The translations under genes and the position numbers were made by a program. The notes under the pieces were generated by a model. The model saw only the letters and a list, made by a program, of their open reading frames with translations, did no database searches and was not told where the DNA came from. 48,941 nucleotides of DNA from CAKZYD01 sp039814715 (GTDB taxonomy: Bacteria > Pseudomonadota > Alphaproteobacteria > Sphingomonadales > CAKZYD01), in contig JBCCAR010000024.1 in assembly GCA_039814715.1 (NCBI GenBank), positions 1-48,941 on the forward strand, read 5' to 3'. Shown one piece after another: positions 25,054-35,002 of this stretch (position 1 is its first letter; every line of letters starts with the position of its first letter).

Positions 25054-25973
25054 CTGGCCCTCCCAATGCGCTTTATTTCCCAATCGAGAAGAACGCCGCT
25101 ATCGGCATGCACGCGCGCGCGAACGTCTTCGCCTAGACTTTCAAGGTCAGCCGCTGATGCATCGCCGGTATTGATCAAGAAATTGCAGTGCTTTTCAGAC
25201 ACTTGCGCGCCGCCCTTCTTCAAACCGCGGCAACCGGCTGCGTCGATCAACGCCCAAGCCTTGGCGCCCTCAGGGTTTTTAAATGTGCTGCCGCCAGTGC
25301 GGGTGCGCAGGGGCTGGCTGGCTTCGCGGGCGTCCACAATATCTTTGACCCGTGCGGCAATCGCAACTGGATCATCAGGTGTCCCGCGCAAACGCGCCGA
25401 GACGACAATCGCGCCTTCCGGCAAATGGGCATGGCGATAGGTTGCGTGCAGGTCAGCAAGAGACAAAACCGCCGGCGCGCCATCGGCCCGTACGATCCGC
25501 ACATCAATAAGACAATCAGCCATCTCCCGGCCATAGGCGCCAGCGTTCATGGTAACGGCGCCGCCAATGGTCCCTGGGATACCGCGCAGAAACTCTAAAC
25601 CAGCGAGACCCGCCTTCTGGGCCGCATCGCTGACGGAAAAATCGAGCGCCCCAGCGCCAACCGTTAAGACATCGCCCTCAATCTCGATTGCAGAGAAGGC
25701 CTTGCCCAAATGCACGACTGGCTGATCAAGGCCGCCATCGCGCACAAGGATGTTAGACCCGACGCCAAGCGGCAACACCTCAATATCAAGGTCATGCGCA
25801 AACAGCTGGGCTAAAAAGTGACTTAAATCGGCTTGGTCGGTAGGACGGAACAACAAGTCCGCTGGCCCGCCAACGCGGAACCAGGTGTATTTGCGCACAC
25901 TGGTATTAAATGTCAGCGCGCCGCACAGACCCTCAAATGCGGGGTAGCGGGTCATGCTCGTCGCGGCCATCAT
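25050..25973 (-). CDS. murB: UDP-N-acetylenolpyruvoylglucosamine reductase
   Basis: MurB uses NADPH and FAD to reduce UDP-GlcNAc-enolpyruvate to UDP-MurNAc. It is 307 aa. The FAD-binding motifs are TWFRVGGPADLLFRP, PLGVGSNILVRDGG and GIPGTIGGAVTMNAGAYG. The active-site region GGSTFKNPEG carries the catalytic Ser, and a C-terminal Glu lies in the LLDWEIKRIG tail. The lack of a long C-terminal insertion places it in the type II group. It overlaps murC by four bases (ATGA) and ddlB likewise. Confidence 0.97.
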   Translation of the reverse strand: MMAATSMTRYPAFEGLCGALTFNTSVRKYTWFRVGGPADLLFRPTDQADLSHFLAQLFAHDLDIEVLPLGVGSNILVRDGGLDQPVVHLGKAFSAIEIEGDVLTVGAGALDFSVSDAAQKAGLAGLEFLRGIPGTIGGAVTMNAGAYGREMADCLIDVRIVRADGAPAVLSLADLHATYRHAHLPEGAIVVSARLRGTPDDPVAIAARVKDIVDAREASQPLRTRTGGSTFKNPEGAKAWALIDAAGCRGLKKGGAQVSEKHCNFLINTGDASAADLESLGEDVRARVHADSGVLLDWEIKRIGRAR

Positions 25974-27379
25974 GCCTGCGCCTCAAGCGCTTGAAACACC
26001 GCAGGGGCGTCGGCCGCCCAGCGCGTGATATCGCCTGCGCCTAAAAAAACGATCATATCGTCTGGCTGTGACACCGCGGCAAGGCGTTCGATCAGCGCCT
26101 GTTGGTCTTCAACAGCTTCAGCGCTGCGGTGCCCATTGGCCTGGGCGCGCTGCGCAAGAGCATTGGCATTCACGCCCTCAATAGGCGTTTCACCGGCTTC
26201 GAAAACCGGTGTGATGAACACCGCATCAGCATCATTAAAGGCGAGCGAGAAATCATCAAACAGGTCATTTAAGCGCGAATAGCGATGTGGCTGAACGACC
26301 GCGATGACGCCCGCTTTCGATGCATCGCGCGCGGCGGCCAGGGCTGCTTTGATCTCTGTTGGGTGATGGCCATAATCGTCAATGAAAATGCGGCCTGCGG
26401 CCTCGCCCACTTTCGTAAAGCGGCGTTTGACACCGGCAAAACCCTGCAGCCCAGCGCGGATTTCCTCATCACTGAGGCCCAGCTCAATCGCGGCAGCGAC
26501 TGCGGCAAGGGCGTTGAGCACATTATGCTCGCCTGGGAGGGTGATTTGCACATTTTCCAGCGTGCCGCCGCCTGCTTGGCCGGAGCGGTGAATGTGAAAT
26601 TTCGCGCCGCTGGCGCCCATTTCGACTATCTCCGCGCGAATGTCTGCTTGCGGGTTGAGCCCATAGGTCATTACCCGCCGGTCTTGCAATTGGCCGACCA
26701 TGGTTTGAACAACAGGATGATCGGTGCACAAAATTGCTAGGCCGTAGAAGGGAATGTTCTGCACAAAGCTCGAGAAGGCGGCTTTGACGGCATCAAAACT
26801 GCCGTAGAAATCGAGATGTTCTGGATCGATATTCGTGACGATGGCGATGGTCGACGGCAACTTGCCAAAGGTTCCATCAGACTCGTCCGCCTCTACAACC
26901 ATCCACTCCCCATCGCCGTGCCGTGCATTGCTGCCATAAGCGTTGATGATGCCGCCGTTAATCACTGTGGCATCGAAGTTGCCTGCATCGAGCAAAGCGG
27001 CGACAAGGGACGTTGTGGTTGTTTTTCCGTGCGTACCGGCAACGGCAATGCAGCTCTTTAGGCGCATCAATTCCGCCAGCATTTCTGCGCGCCGCACGAC
27101 AGGAATGCCGGCCGCGCGGGCCGCAATAACTTCCGGATTATCAGCCTTTACAGCAGTCGAAATAACCACCACACGCGCCTCGCGCACATTGGCTTCATCA
27201 TGACCGATGAAGACATGAATCCCTTGCTCTTGCAGGCGCCGCACATTGGCCGATTTGGAAATATCGCTGCCTTGAACATCATAGCCCAGGCTTTTCAGCA
27301 TTTCGGCAATACCAGACATGCCAATGCCGCCGATGCCGACCAAGTGAATGGTGCCGATGGTGGAAGGGGCTGGCCTCAT
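25970..27379 (-). CDS. murC: UDP-N-acetylmuramate--L-alanine ligase
   Basis: MurC adds the first amino acid, L-Ala, to UDP-MurNAc. It is 469 aa. The N-terminal nucleotide-binding loop is HLVGIGGIGMSGIAEML, the P-loop is VAGTHGKTTTTSL, VVEADESDGTF carries the catalytic acid, VTNIDPEHLDFYG carries the ATP-site His/Asp, and IDDYGHHPTEI marks the C-terminal domain. The ATG overlaps the murG stop by four bases. Confidence 0.98.
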   Translation of the reverse strand: MRPAPSTIGTIHLVGIGGIGMSGIAEMLKSLGYDVQGSDISKSANVRRLQEQGIHVFIGHDEANVREARVVVISTAVKADNPEVIAARAAGIPVVRRAEMLAELMRLKSCIAVAGTHGKTTTTSLVAALLDAGNFDATVINGGIINAYGSNARHGDGEWMVVEADESDGTFGKLPSTIAIVTNIDPEHLDFYGSFDAVKAAFSSFVQNIPFYGLAILCTDHPVVQTMVGQLQDRRVMTYGLNPQADIRAEIVEMGASGAKFHIHRSGQAGGGTLENVQITLPGEHNVLNALAAVAAAIELGLSDEEIRAGLQGFAGVKRRFTKVGEAAGRIFIDDYGHHPTEIKAALAAARDASKAGVIAVVQPHRYSRLNDLFDDFSLAFNDADAVFITPVFEAGETPIEGVNANALAQRAQANGHRSAEAVEDQQALIERLAAVSQPDDMIVFLGAGDITRWAADAPAVFQALEAQA

Positions 27380-28491
27380 GCTGCGTCCCGCCGGCCGCCG
27401 CGAGCGATGTATTCACACATATCAGCCAAATGCTTGGTTGCGCGCGGATAGCCAGCGCGTTTCGTTGCTTCTGCCATTTCAGCCATCGTGCCAGGCGCGA
27501 GCGATAGCTTTTGCAATTGTTTGGCCAAGGCGCGCGCATCAAACATGCTCTCAGGCATAATGATCGCGCCGCCGGTTTGCGCGAGAACGCTTGCATTGGC
27601 CATCTGATGATCGTCCATCGCAGCGGCATAGGGCACCAAGATGGAGGGTCGTCCGGTGACGGTGAGTTCAGCAACAGTCGAAGCGCCAGCGCGAGCGATG
27701 ACCAAATGAGACCAGCGCAGCTTCTCGCCGACATCGTCAATGAAGGAAGAGACTTCCGCGGCGACCTTCAGCTCTGCATATTTCTCGCGGACACGGTCAA
27801 TGTCTTCCGTGCGGCAATGCTGCGTGATCTGGAGGCGCTGGCGCAAAGCGGGCGGCACGATGCTGACGGCTTCGGGCACAACATCACTTAAAATCCGTGC
27901 CCCTTGGCTACCGCCTAGAACCAGGATGCGCATGAGGCTATCGCGCGAGAGGATGGGGTATTCCTCATCCTTGTGCTTGAGCACATCCTTGCGAACAGGC
28001 GTGCCAGTTAAGGCAGTTTTGCCATGCCATTTACCCGGCAGTTTCTGCGTGCCAGGAAAAGAGACGGCAACTGCTGCTGCCTTTTGGCCTGTCAAACGAT
28101 TGGTGCGGCCCAGCACAGCGTTTTGCTCATGCGTCATGTAAGGAATACCCAGAGACTTTGCCGCCAGCAAGGTTGGCAGCGCCGGATAGCCGCCAAAGCC
28201 AATCACAGCTGACACGGGCGAGACGGATAAAAACTCCTCGGCTTGCTTTTGCGCGCGCCGCACTCCAGCAGCCGTAGACAATAACGACAAAACCCCGGTG
28301 CGCGGCGGCGCCGTTTGCAACACGGATGTGGCGACCTTTTCAGGCTTACCTGGGAATGCTTGACCGCGCTCGTCGGTGATTAACGTGACGCTATAGCCGC
28401 GGTCTAACATAAGCTGCGCGACGGCAAAGGCTGGCGCCATATGGCCGCCGGTTCCGCCAGCTGCAATAACAAAATGGCCTTCATTACTCAT
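27376..28491 (-). CDS. murG: UDP-GlcNAc:undecaprenyl-PP-MurNAc-pentapeptide GlcNAc transferase
   Basis: MurG makes lipid II from lipid I at the inner face of the membrane. It is 371 aa of GT28 fold. Signature motifs are AAGGTGGHMAPA (10-21, first G loop), FGGYPALPTLLA (second G loop) and HEQNAVLGRTNR. The C-terminal donor site holds VLGGSQGARILSD and VIARAGASTVAELTVTG. The ATG overlaps the ftsW stop by four bases. Confidence 0.97.
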   Translation of the reverse strand: MSNEGHFVIAAGGTGGHMAPAFAVAQLMLDRGYSVTLITDERGQAFPGKPEKVATSVLQTAPPRTGVLSLLSTAAGVRRAQKQAEEFLSVSPVSAVIGFGGYPALPTLLAAKSLGIPYMTHEQNAVLGRTNRLTGQKAAAVAVSFPGTQKLPGKWHGKTALTGTPVRKDVLKHKDEEYPILSRDSLMRILVLGGSQGARILSDVVPEAVSIVPPALRQRLQITQHCRTEDIDRVREKYAELKVAAEVSSFIDDVGEKLRWSHLVIARAGASTVAELTVTGRPSILVPYAAAMDDHQMANASVLAQTGGAIIMPESMFDARALAKQLQKLSLAPGTMAEMAEATKRAGYPRATKHLADMCEYIARGGRRDAA

Positions 28492-29636
28492 GGCCGATCT
28501 CTCCTTCTTCTGTACACACGTAGCCCCGTGGAGAAGTGTATCCGGCGGGTGAAGGCAAGGACAAAACCCATGACAATTGCCATCCCGATCAAGGCTGAGC
28601 CGCCATAGCTGACAAATGGCAAGGTGACGCCTGTTGCTGGCATCATGCCCAGGCTGACCATCATATTGAGCAGAGCTTGAAGGCCAAACATCATGAGCAA
28701 ACCGCTAGCGGCTAGAAAATTAAAAGCGTTATCCTCGTGCAGCATGCGGGCCATACCGCGCAGCAAAATCACGGCGAACAGCAACACTAAGAAGACACTG
28801 ATAAAGAAACCGAGTTCTTCACCCACAGCAGCGAAGACAAAGTCCGCATAGCTATCGGCCAATGCAGTTTTAAGCTGACCTTCACTCATGCCGCGGCCGA
28901 AAATCCCGCCATTCATAAAGGCACGAATGGAGATCCCGACCTGGGAATAAGGATCAAAACTTGGCGTTAAAAAGGCATCAATACGCGCTGCAACATGGGG
29001 AAAGACGAAATAGGCGCTTACCAATCCGCCAAGGGCCGAAACGCCCAGGGCTACGAAGAACCAAATGGAATACCCAGCCAGCAAGATCAGCGCCATCCAG
29101 ACCAAAGAGAGCATCAAGGCTTGGCTAATATCGGGCTGCAAAATGAGCGGGGTAATGGTTGCCAGAAAAATGAGAATACTGAGCTGCAAGACCCGCATGG
29201 TTGGCCGCGAGAAGCGCTGGCCCAATACATACGCTGCCGCAATAATAAAAAATGGCTTTAAGAATTCCGACGGTTGCAGGGATAGGCCAGCGATGGACAA
29301 CCAACGCTTTGCGCCATTGTGAGTTGCGCCAAAGGCAAGCGTCGCCAGCACAAGTGCGAGCGATACGCCAAAGCCCCATAAGCCCACCTTGCCAAGTTTT
29401 TCAGGTGGCACAATCGATAGGCCAATAAGGATGGACAGGCCTGCAGCCGCAAAGACAAGGTGGCGCTTGAAATAGTAGAATGGCTCAAGACCGTTGCGCG
29501 TTGCTTCCGGTAGAGACGCAGACGAGACGATAAACAGCCCCATACCAACGAGCAGGAAGATAGACCCAAGCGTGATTTTATCGACAGTCCACCACCACCG
29601 GGCAATGAGCGACTGATCCGTGCGCGCGATATACAT
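28488..29636 (-). CDS. ftsW: Septal peptidoglycan glycosyltransferase FtsW
   Basis: FtsW is the SEDS-family polymerase that works with FtsI at the division site. It is 382 aa with about ten membrane segments. The conserved signature LPFVSYGGSALIGM is near the C-terminus, and the family motif LQPSEFLKPFFI and the extracellular loop with AFMNGGIFGRGMSEGQLK are present. The N-terminal 20 residues are cytoplasmic. The ATG shares one base with the murD stop (TAATG). Confidence 0.97.
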   Translation of the reverse strand: MYIARTDQSLIARWWWTVDKITLGSIFLLVGMGLFIVSSASLPEATRNGLEPFYYFKRHLVFAAAGLSILIGLSIVPPEKLGKVGLWGFGVSLALVLATLAFGATHNGAKRWLSIAGLSLQPSEFLKPFFIIAAAYVLGQRFSRPTMRVLQLSILIFLATITPLILQPDISQALMLSLVWMALILLAGYSIWFFVALGVSALGGLVSAYFVFPHVAARIDAFLTPSFDPYSQVGISIRAFMNGGIFGRGMSEGQLKTALADSYADFVFAAVGEELGFFISVFLVLLFAVILLRGMARMLHEDNAFNFLAASGLLMMFGLQALLNMMVSLGMMPATGVTLPFVSYGGSALIGMAIVMGFVLAFTRRIHFSTGLRVYRRRRDRP

Positions 29637-30985
29637 TACGCGGCCTTCCTTTCAGCGCCGATAGAGAGCTGGGTAAACACGTCCCCGCGGTGCGCGAAAT
29701 TGCGGAACTGATCAAAAGACGCGCAAGCCGGCGAGAGCAGTACGGTTGCGGGCTCTGAAGTCGACGTTGCATCAGCGACAGCAGCGTCAAAAGCATCTTC
29801 CAACGTATCGAACACACGGCTGGTTTCTAGGGATACAACCTCAGCCAATACCGGCCCTGTTTGACCAAAGAAATAGGCTGCTTTAACATGCTCCAAAGCC
29901 GTGTTGAGCAGGCTAAAGTCGCTCCCCTTGTCGCTGCCGCCTGCAAGCCAGAAAATGTTGTCAAACGCCTGCAGCGAGCGCAACGTTGCGTCTGGATTGG
30001 TGGCCTTGGAATCATTGACGAAGGTCAGGTCACCGACCTGGACGACACGCTGGCTGCGGTGCTGCAGCCCGCCAAAAGTCTCTAAGCCACGCGCAATTTC
30101 ATCTGGAGATAGGCCGATAACATAGCAGGCGGCGGCGGCGGCGGCAGCGTTTTGGGCATTGTGCGGGCCTTTGAGCGCGGGCCAATCCCTTTGGCTGCTA
30201 ATCGCGCGGCCATGATAGGCAAGCTCACCATCTATAACGGCCCATTCAGCGCCTTGCGCGCCCACCCCGCTTATGGGGACAACTGCCGCTTCGGCCTGGC
30301 TTGCAAGCCGCCTGCCCTCATCATCATCAAGAGCGATGACGGCAGTATTGTTATCGCCCTGCATATCAAATAAGCGCTGCTTGGCGGCGCCGTAGTCTGC
30401 AAAGCTGCCATATCGATCGCCATGGTCGGGCGTTAAGTTCAGGAAGATGGCAATGTCTGATGCCAGCGACTGGGTTTGCTCCAGTTGGAAGCTCGACATC
30501 TCCAGCACATAAACGCCGCCATTTGGCTCTAACGACAAAACGGGCGGTCCAAAGTTCCCGCCGATTTGCGCTGCAATGCCAGCGCTTTCCAAGCAATGCC
30601 CAATGAGAGCCGTGGTGGTAGATTTTCCATTCGTACCGGTTATGGCAATCACTTGATGGCTTGGTAAAGCAGGACGTGTTTGCGCGAATAGTTCAACATC
30701 GCCAATCACGGCTATGCTCGCAGCCAGCGCTTTCGCAATGACCGGGTGCGGACGCGGATAGGCGATTGGGATGCCTGGACTGCTGACCAATAGACCAATG
30801 CCAGGAATGGGCAACTCCGCGACTGTAAACCCTTCCTCAGTGGCTGCATCACGGCCCTTCTGTGCGTCATCCCAGCAAAGCACGGTTACGCCAGATGCGG
30901 TGAGCGCGCGCGCGGTTGCCAGCCCAGACGCACCAAGACCGAGAACGCCAACCGTTTGACCAGATAAATGACTGAGAGGGATCAT
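29636..30985 (-). CDS. murD: UDP-N-acetylmuramoyl-L-alanine--D-glutamate ligase
   Basis: MurD adds D-Glu to UDP-MurNAc-L-Ala. It is 449 aa. Motifs are VGVLGLGASGLATARAL (UDP-binding N-terminal domain), the P-loop ITGTNGKSTTTALIG, LEMSSFQLE and FLNLTPDHGDRYG in the central domain, and NDSKATNPDATLRSLQAF in the C-terminal domain. It lies nine bases downstream of mraY and overlaps ftsW by one base. Confidence 0.97.
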   Translation of the reverse strand: MIPLSHLSGQTVGVLGLGASGLATARALTASGVTVLCWDDAQKGRDAATEEGFTVAELPIPGIGLLVSSPGIPIAYPRPHPVIAKALAASIAVIGDVELFAQTRPALPSHQVIAITGTNGKSTTTALIGHCLESAGIAAQIGGNFGPPVLSLEPNGGVYVLEMSSFQLEQTQSLASDIAIFLNLTPDHGDRYGSFADYGAAKQRLFDMQGDNNTAVIALDDDEGRRLASQAEAAVVPISGVGAQGAEWAVIDGELAYHGRAISSQRDWPALKGPHNAQNAAAAAAACYVIGLSPDEIARGLETFGGLQHRSQRVVQVGDLTFVNDSKATNPDATLRSLQAFDNIFWLAGGSDKGSDFSLLNTALEHVKAAYFFGQTGPVLAEVVSLETSRVFDTLEDAFDAAVADATSTSEPATVLLSPACASFDQFRNFAHRGDVFTQLSIGAERKAA

Positions 30986-30994
30986 GGGCGCGGC

Positions 30995-32071
30995 CTACCG
31001 GAGCTTCAAAGTGGACAGGCCGACCAGCGCGAGCATGAGCGCGATGATCCAAAAGCGGATGACGATCGTGCTTTCGGCCCAGCCGAGCTGTTCGAAATGA
31101 TGGTGGATGGGCGCCATTTTAAAGACACGCTTACCGGTCAGTTTAAAGCTTGCGACTTGAACGATGACAGACACCGCCTCGAGCACAAACAAGCCTCCGA
31201 TGATAGCCAAAACGATTTCGTGCTGCGTCACGACAGCAACGGAGCCAAGCGCGCCGCCAAGCGCAAGCGAGCCAGTATCGCCCATGAACACCATGGCCGG
31301 CGGCGCATTAAACCATAAAAAGCCGAGCCCAGCGCCGATGACAGAGCCGCAAAACACAGCAAGTTCGCCTGCCCCTGCGATCCCGGCTATATTGAGATAG
31401 CCAGCAAAGACAGCATTGCCGACGGCGTAGGCAATGAGGCCAAATGCAGCGCTGGCGATGATGACGGGCATGATGGCCAAACCATCTAATCCGTCCGTTA
31501 AATTGACGGAGTTAGCAGCGGCAACGATCACAAAACCGGCGAAAGGAATATATGCCCAGCCCATGGGCAAGACGACGTCCTTTAAGAACGGAAGCCGCAA
31601 ATCTGTGCCCGTCTTGGCGGAAATATAGGTAACAGCGCAAAGGGCAATGGCGGTTTCGATAGCGAGGCGCACTTTACCGCTCACACCAGCATGGCTAGAC
31701 GTGGTGACCTTTTGAAAATCATCAAAAAATCCGACGAGGCCAAAACTCAGTGTGACGCCTAAACATGCCCACACGAACCCATTGCGCACATCGGCCCACA
31801 AAATGGTCGCCACACTGAAGCTGATCAAGATTAGCAGTCCGCCCATCGTGGGCGTTCCGGCCTTGGTGATGATATGGCTTTGCGGGCCATCCTCGCGAAT
31901 GGGTTGGCCCTTTTTTTGCTTTGACTTCAGCCACCGGATGAGCGGCGGACCAGCGACAAAAGCGATGATGAGCGCTGTGACGACCGCGGCAATGACCCGG
32001 AAGGTTAAATACCGGGCGACGTTGAAAGCGCCGACATCTTCAGACAGGGTGACGAGGAGCAAATACAGCAT
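30995..32071 (-). CDS. mraY: Phospho-MurNAc-pentapeptide transferase MraY
   Basis: MraY moves phospho-MurNAc-pentapeptide to undecaprenyl phosphate, forming lipid I in the inner membrane. It is 358 aa with about ten membrane segments. Catalytic and Mg-binding motifs are LVGFFDDFQKV (Asp pair), NSVNLTDGLDGLA, and the late MAPIHHHFEQLGW histidine motif. GTPTMGGLLIL in the second cytoplasmic loop is also conserved. One base separates it from murF. Confidence 0.98.
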   Translation of the reverse strand: MLYLLLVTLSEDVGAFNVARYLTFRVIAAVVTALIIAFVAGPPLIRWLKSKQKKGQPIREDGPQSHIITKAGTPTMGGLLILISFSVATILWADVRNGFVWACLGVTLSFGLVGFFDDFQKVTTSSHAGVSGKVRLAIETAIALCAVTYISAKTGTDLRLPFLKDVVLPMGWAYIPFAGFVIVAAANSVNLTDGLDGLAIMPVIIASAAFGLIAYAVGNAVFAGYLNIAGIAGAGELAVFCGSVIGAGLGFLWFNAPPAMVFMGDTGSLALGGALGSVAVVTQHEIVLAIIGGLFVLEAVSVIVQVASFKLTGKRVFKMAPIHHHFEQLGWAESTIVIRFWIIALMLALVGLSTLKLR

Positions 32072-32072
32072 C

Positions 32073-33524
32073 TCAGCGTTCCTTATCGAGCGCTAAGGCG
32101 CCGGCTTTAAGCTCTGAGACAACCTTGCTCAGGCCTATTGAGTTCGAGCCCTTAATCAGCAAGGTATCGCCTGCGCGAAGTTCGCTGCGCAGACGGGCAA
32201 TCGCTTTGGGTGGATCAACCTCGTGAAATGTAGTGATGTCGCGCTGCGCTACATCTGCGAGATGCGCCATCAACGGGCCAACGCAGATAACGTAATCGAC
32301 ATCCGCAGCGGTTAAGTGTGCTGCGAGCTTTTCATGTTCTTCCGGGCCAGCGTCGCCAAGCTCAAGCATATCGCCAAGCACAGCAATTTTCCTGCCGCGC
32401 GAAGCCCCTTGTAGTTGGCCGAAGGTTTCGATGGATGCTGCCATAGACGCTGGGTTTGCATTATAGCTATCATCCATGAGCTTGACGTCGCCCGCCCCGA
32501 CGCGCACAGCGCTGACTTCGCCGCGGCCTGGCAAGGCTCGTAAGCTTGCCAGCGATAGCGCTGAAAGCCCAATATCGGCGCCAACAGCTTCAATACAGGC
32601 CAAAGCGGCGAGCGCATTCGACACCCAGTGACGCCCGGCAATACCGACTTTCAATAGCATTGATTGGTCGCCAACTTTAGCAGACAGCGCCGTGCAATCA
32701 CCATGGCTCACGACGGCCTGGGCGTGCACATCTGCGCTTGGCGAGTGGCCGAAAGTGACGATGTTGGCAGCCCCAGCATCTAAGGCCGCGCGTTTGAGGC
32801 GTTCAAAATGCTGATTGTCCGCAGGCAAGATTGCAGTGCCCCCTGGCATCAGTCCGCTAAAAATCTCCGCTTTTGCATCGGCAATGCCTTCTTCAGACTT
32901 AAAAAACGCGTAATGGGCCTTCGCGATAGTCGTTATCACGGCCACATCAGGGCGCACCCAATCGCTCAGCTGGGTTAATTCGCCCGCATGGTTCATGCCC
33001 ATCTCGAAAATTGCGTACTGCGTTTCGCGCGGCATACGCGCCATGGTGAGCGGCACACCGACATCGTTATTAAAGCTGCGCACATTTGTATGCGCCAACG
33101 CTTGCCGTCCAAGGCAACGCTGCAGCGCATCTTTAAGGCCGGTTTTGCCAACCGACCCAGTGACGCCAATCACTTTCGCGTCCACCGCAGCCCGGCGCGC
33201 ACGCGCCATGGCGATCAGTGCTTCACGCGGGCAATCACAGCGAATGAGCTTGCCGGCCTCGACACCCTCTGGTTCGTCCCAATCACGGCGCACCAAGGCT
33301 GCAGCGGCGCCAGACGCCAGCGCTTTTTCAACAAAGTCATGTCCATCCATTTCAGTGCCAGGCATAGCGACAAACAAATCGCCATTGCCCACATCGCGGC
33401 TATCAATCTGCAACCCAAACAGCGCCAAGTCAGGTGATGATGATGCACCTCCCACCGCAGCGCACACTTCCTGCGCTGTCCACACAGGGCTGGTGGCCAA
33501 AGCTGGCTTGAGCGCTGTCATCAT
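32073..33524 (-). CDS. murF: UDP-MurNAc-tripeptide--D-alanyl-D-alanine ligase
   Basis: MurF adds the D-Ala-D-Ala made by Ddl to the precursor. It is 483 aa. The P-loop is GVTGSVGKTGLKDAL, a usual MurF variant of GTNGKT. FEMGMNHAGELTQLSD and ITTIAKAHYAFF mark the central domain, and LMDDSYNANPASMAASIETF the C-terminal domain. The ATG overlaps the murE stop by four bases. Confidence 0.97.
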   Translation of the reverse strand: MMTALKPALATSPVWTAQEVCAAVGGASSSPDLALFGLQIDSRDVGNGDLFVAMPGTEMDGHDFVEKALASGAAAALVRRDWDEPEGVEAGKLIRCDCPREALIAMARARRAAVDAKVIGVTGSVGKTGLKDALQRCLGRQALAHTNVRSFNNDVGVPLTMARMPRETQYAIFEMGMNHAGELTQLSDWVRPDVAVITTIAKAHYAFFKSEEGIADAKAEIFSGLMPGGTAILPADNQHFERLKRAALDAGAANIVTFGHSPSADVHAQAVVSHGDCTALSAKVGDQSMLLKVGIAGRHWVSNALAALACIEAVGADIGLSALSLASLRALPGRGEVSAVRVGAGDVKLMDDSYNANPASMAASIETFGQLQGASRGRKIAVLGDMLELGDAGPEEHEKLAAHLTAADVDYVICVGPLMAHLADVAQRDITTFHEVDPPKAIARLRSELRAGDTLLIKGSNSIGLSKVVSELKAGALALDKER

Positions 33525-35002
33525 GCCCGCACCTCCATGGAGGTATTGCGCGCGCGCTTTAAAACCTCGCGTGCGACCTGCCGATCATCAAAGGGCGTGA
33601 TCTTGCCGCCGACATTCTGGCCTGTTTCGTGGCCTTTGCCTGCTAAAAGGACGACGTCGCCAGGCTGAGCGGCTCCAATAGCAGCGCCAATTGCCCTCTC
33701 TCGCCCTTCAATTTCGCCCGCAGTTGGTGCACCCGCTAACACTTGCGCGCGGATCGCTGCAGGGTCCTCGCTGCGAGGGTTATCGTCGGTCACGATGATC
33801 GTGTCGGCCAAGGCGTTTGCCGCCTCGCCCATCAGCGCGCGTTTTCCGGTATCGCGGTCACCGCCGCAGCCGAATACGACATGTAACTGCCCTATCGTGT
33901 GTGGGCGCAGCGCTTTGAGGGCTGAGCTTAGTGCGTCAGGTGTATGCGCGTAATCAACAATGACTTGGACTGGGGACGATGTTTCAGTGACGCTTTCTAA
34001 GCGGCCCGCCACCGGTTGCAGCGCTTCAAAATGGGGAAGAATGTCCTCCCAAGGCACACCGCATGCATTGAGAAGGCCCGCAGCAAGCACAGCATTATCA
34101 AGCTGAAAACCGCCAATCAAAGGAAGGCGCAGCTGATAGGTCTTCGCGCCAGCCCTAAGAGCGACAAACTGCCCCCAGCCTTGCGGTTGGCGCAGCAAAA
34201 TTTGCAGATCGCGGCCGCGGTGGCCCACCAAAGTCAACGGCAGACCGCGCGCCCAGGCGACGTCCACAAACGCTTGTGCATGGGTGCCATCCATATTGAT
34301 AACTGCCCGGCCGCGCGGGGGTAGAACTTCGCCAATCAACCGCATTTTCGCGTAGAGATAGCTGTCAAAGTCACCGTGATAATCCAAGTGATCGCGCGTG
34401 ATGTTTGAAAAGCCTGCTGCTAGGAGCTGGGCGCCATCCAGCCGGTGCTGATCTAGGCCATGGCTGGAGGCTTCAAGGGCCGCGTGGGTGATGCCGTCAT
34501 GGGCCAGCTGCGCCAATATCTCTTGAAAGCGCACGGTATCCGGCGTGGTGAGGCCTGTACTCGGCGCGCCGCCTGCCGCTTGCACCCCAAGCGTACCAAT
34601 GCTGGCAGCGTTAAAGCCAGCCAGGCGGGCCAACTGCGCAAATAGATCAACCGTTGAGCTTTTTCCGTTCGTCCCGGTGACGGCTACAAGCGACTGCGGC
34701 TGGGCATCAAACCAGCGCGCGGCCAGATGCGAGAAAGCTTTACGCGCATTGACGACTGGCAAGCCAATGACACTATCAGGCAGGTCAACTTCTTGGTCTG
34801 CGTCATGTAAAATAGCGCTCGCGCCAGCTTTAATCGCCGCAGCAATAAAGGCAGCGCCATTGGCGTTGTGACCTTTGAGGGCTGCGAACAATCCACCTTT
34901 GACCACTTGCCGGGAATCAAGGGCGATGCCTGTTATAGCCACGTCAGACGCCGCAGGATGGGCGATTAGATTACGTAATGGTTTGGAGCGCCGACTAGTC
35001 AC
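33521..35002 (-). CDS. murE: UDP-MurNAc-L-Ala-D-Glu--meso-diaminopimelate ligase
   Basis: MurE adds the third residue of the stem peptide. The GTG at 35002 is chosen: GGGAGG lies seven bases upstream and the codon overlaps the ftsI stop as GTGA, giving 493 aa. A TTG 15 bases earlier is possible but would remove that Shine-Dalgarno spacing. The P-loop is VTGTNGKSSTVDLF (109-122). DNPR (407-410) is the motif that selects meso-diaminopimelate, so the wall is of the Gram-negative type. NITRDHLDYHG and LVDYAHTPDALSSAL-type (VDYAHTPDALSSAL) motifs are intact. Confidence 0.96.
   Translation of the reverse strand: MTSRRSKPLRNLIAHPAASDVAITGIALDSRQVVKGGLFAALKGHNANGAAFIAAAIKAGASAILHDADQEVDLPDSVIGLPVVNARKAFSHLAARWFDAQPQSLVAVTGTNGKSSTVDLFAQLARLAGFNAASIGTLGVQAAGGAPSTGLTTPDTVRFQEILAQLAHDGITHAALEASSHGLDQHRLDGAQLLAAGFSNITRDHLDYHGDFDSYLYAKMRLIGEVLPPRGRAVINMDGTHAQAFVDVAWARGLPLTLVGHRGRDLQILLRQPQGWGQFVALRAGAKTYQLRLPLIGGFQLDNAVLAAGLLNACGVPWEDILPHFEALQPVAGRLESVTETSSPVQVIVDYAHTPDALSSALKALRPHTIGQLHVVFGCGGDRDTGKRALMGEAANALADTIIVTDDNPRSEDPAAIRAQVLAGAPTAGEIEGRERAIGAAIGAAQPGDVVLLAGKGHETGQNVGGKITPFDDRQVAREVLKRARNTSMEVRA

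Noticed and set aside
32130..32150. GTTCGAGCC, similar to a tRNA T-loop
   Set aside because: It lies within murF coding sequence and no cloverleaf or acceptor stem surrounds it.
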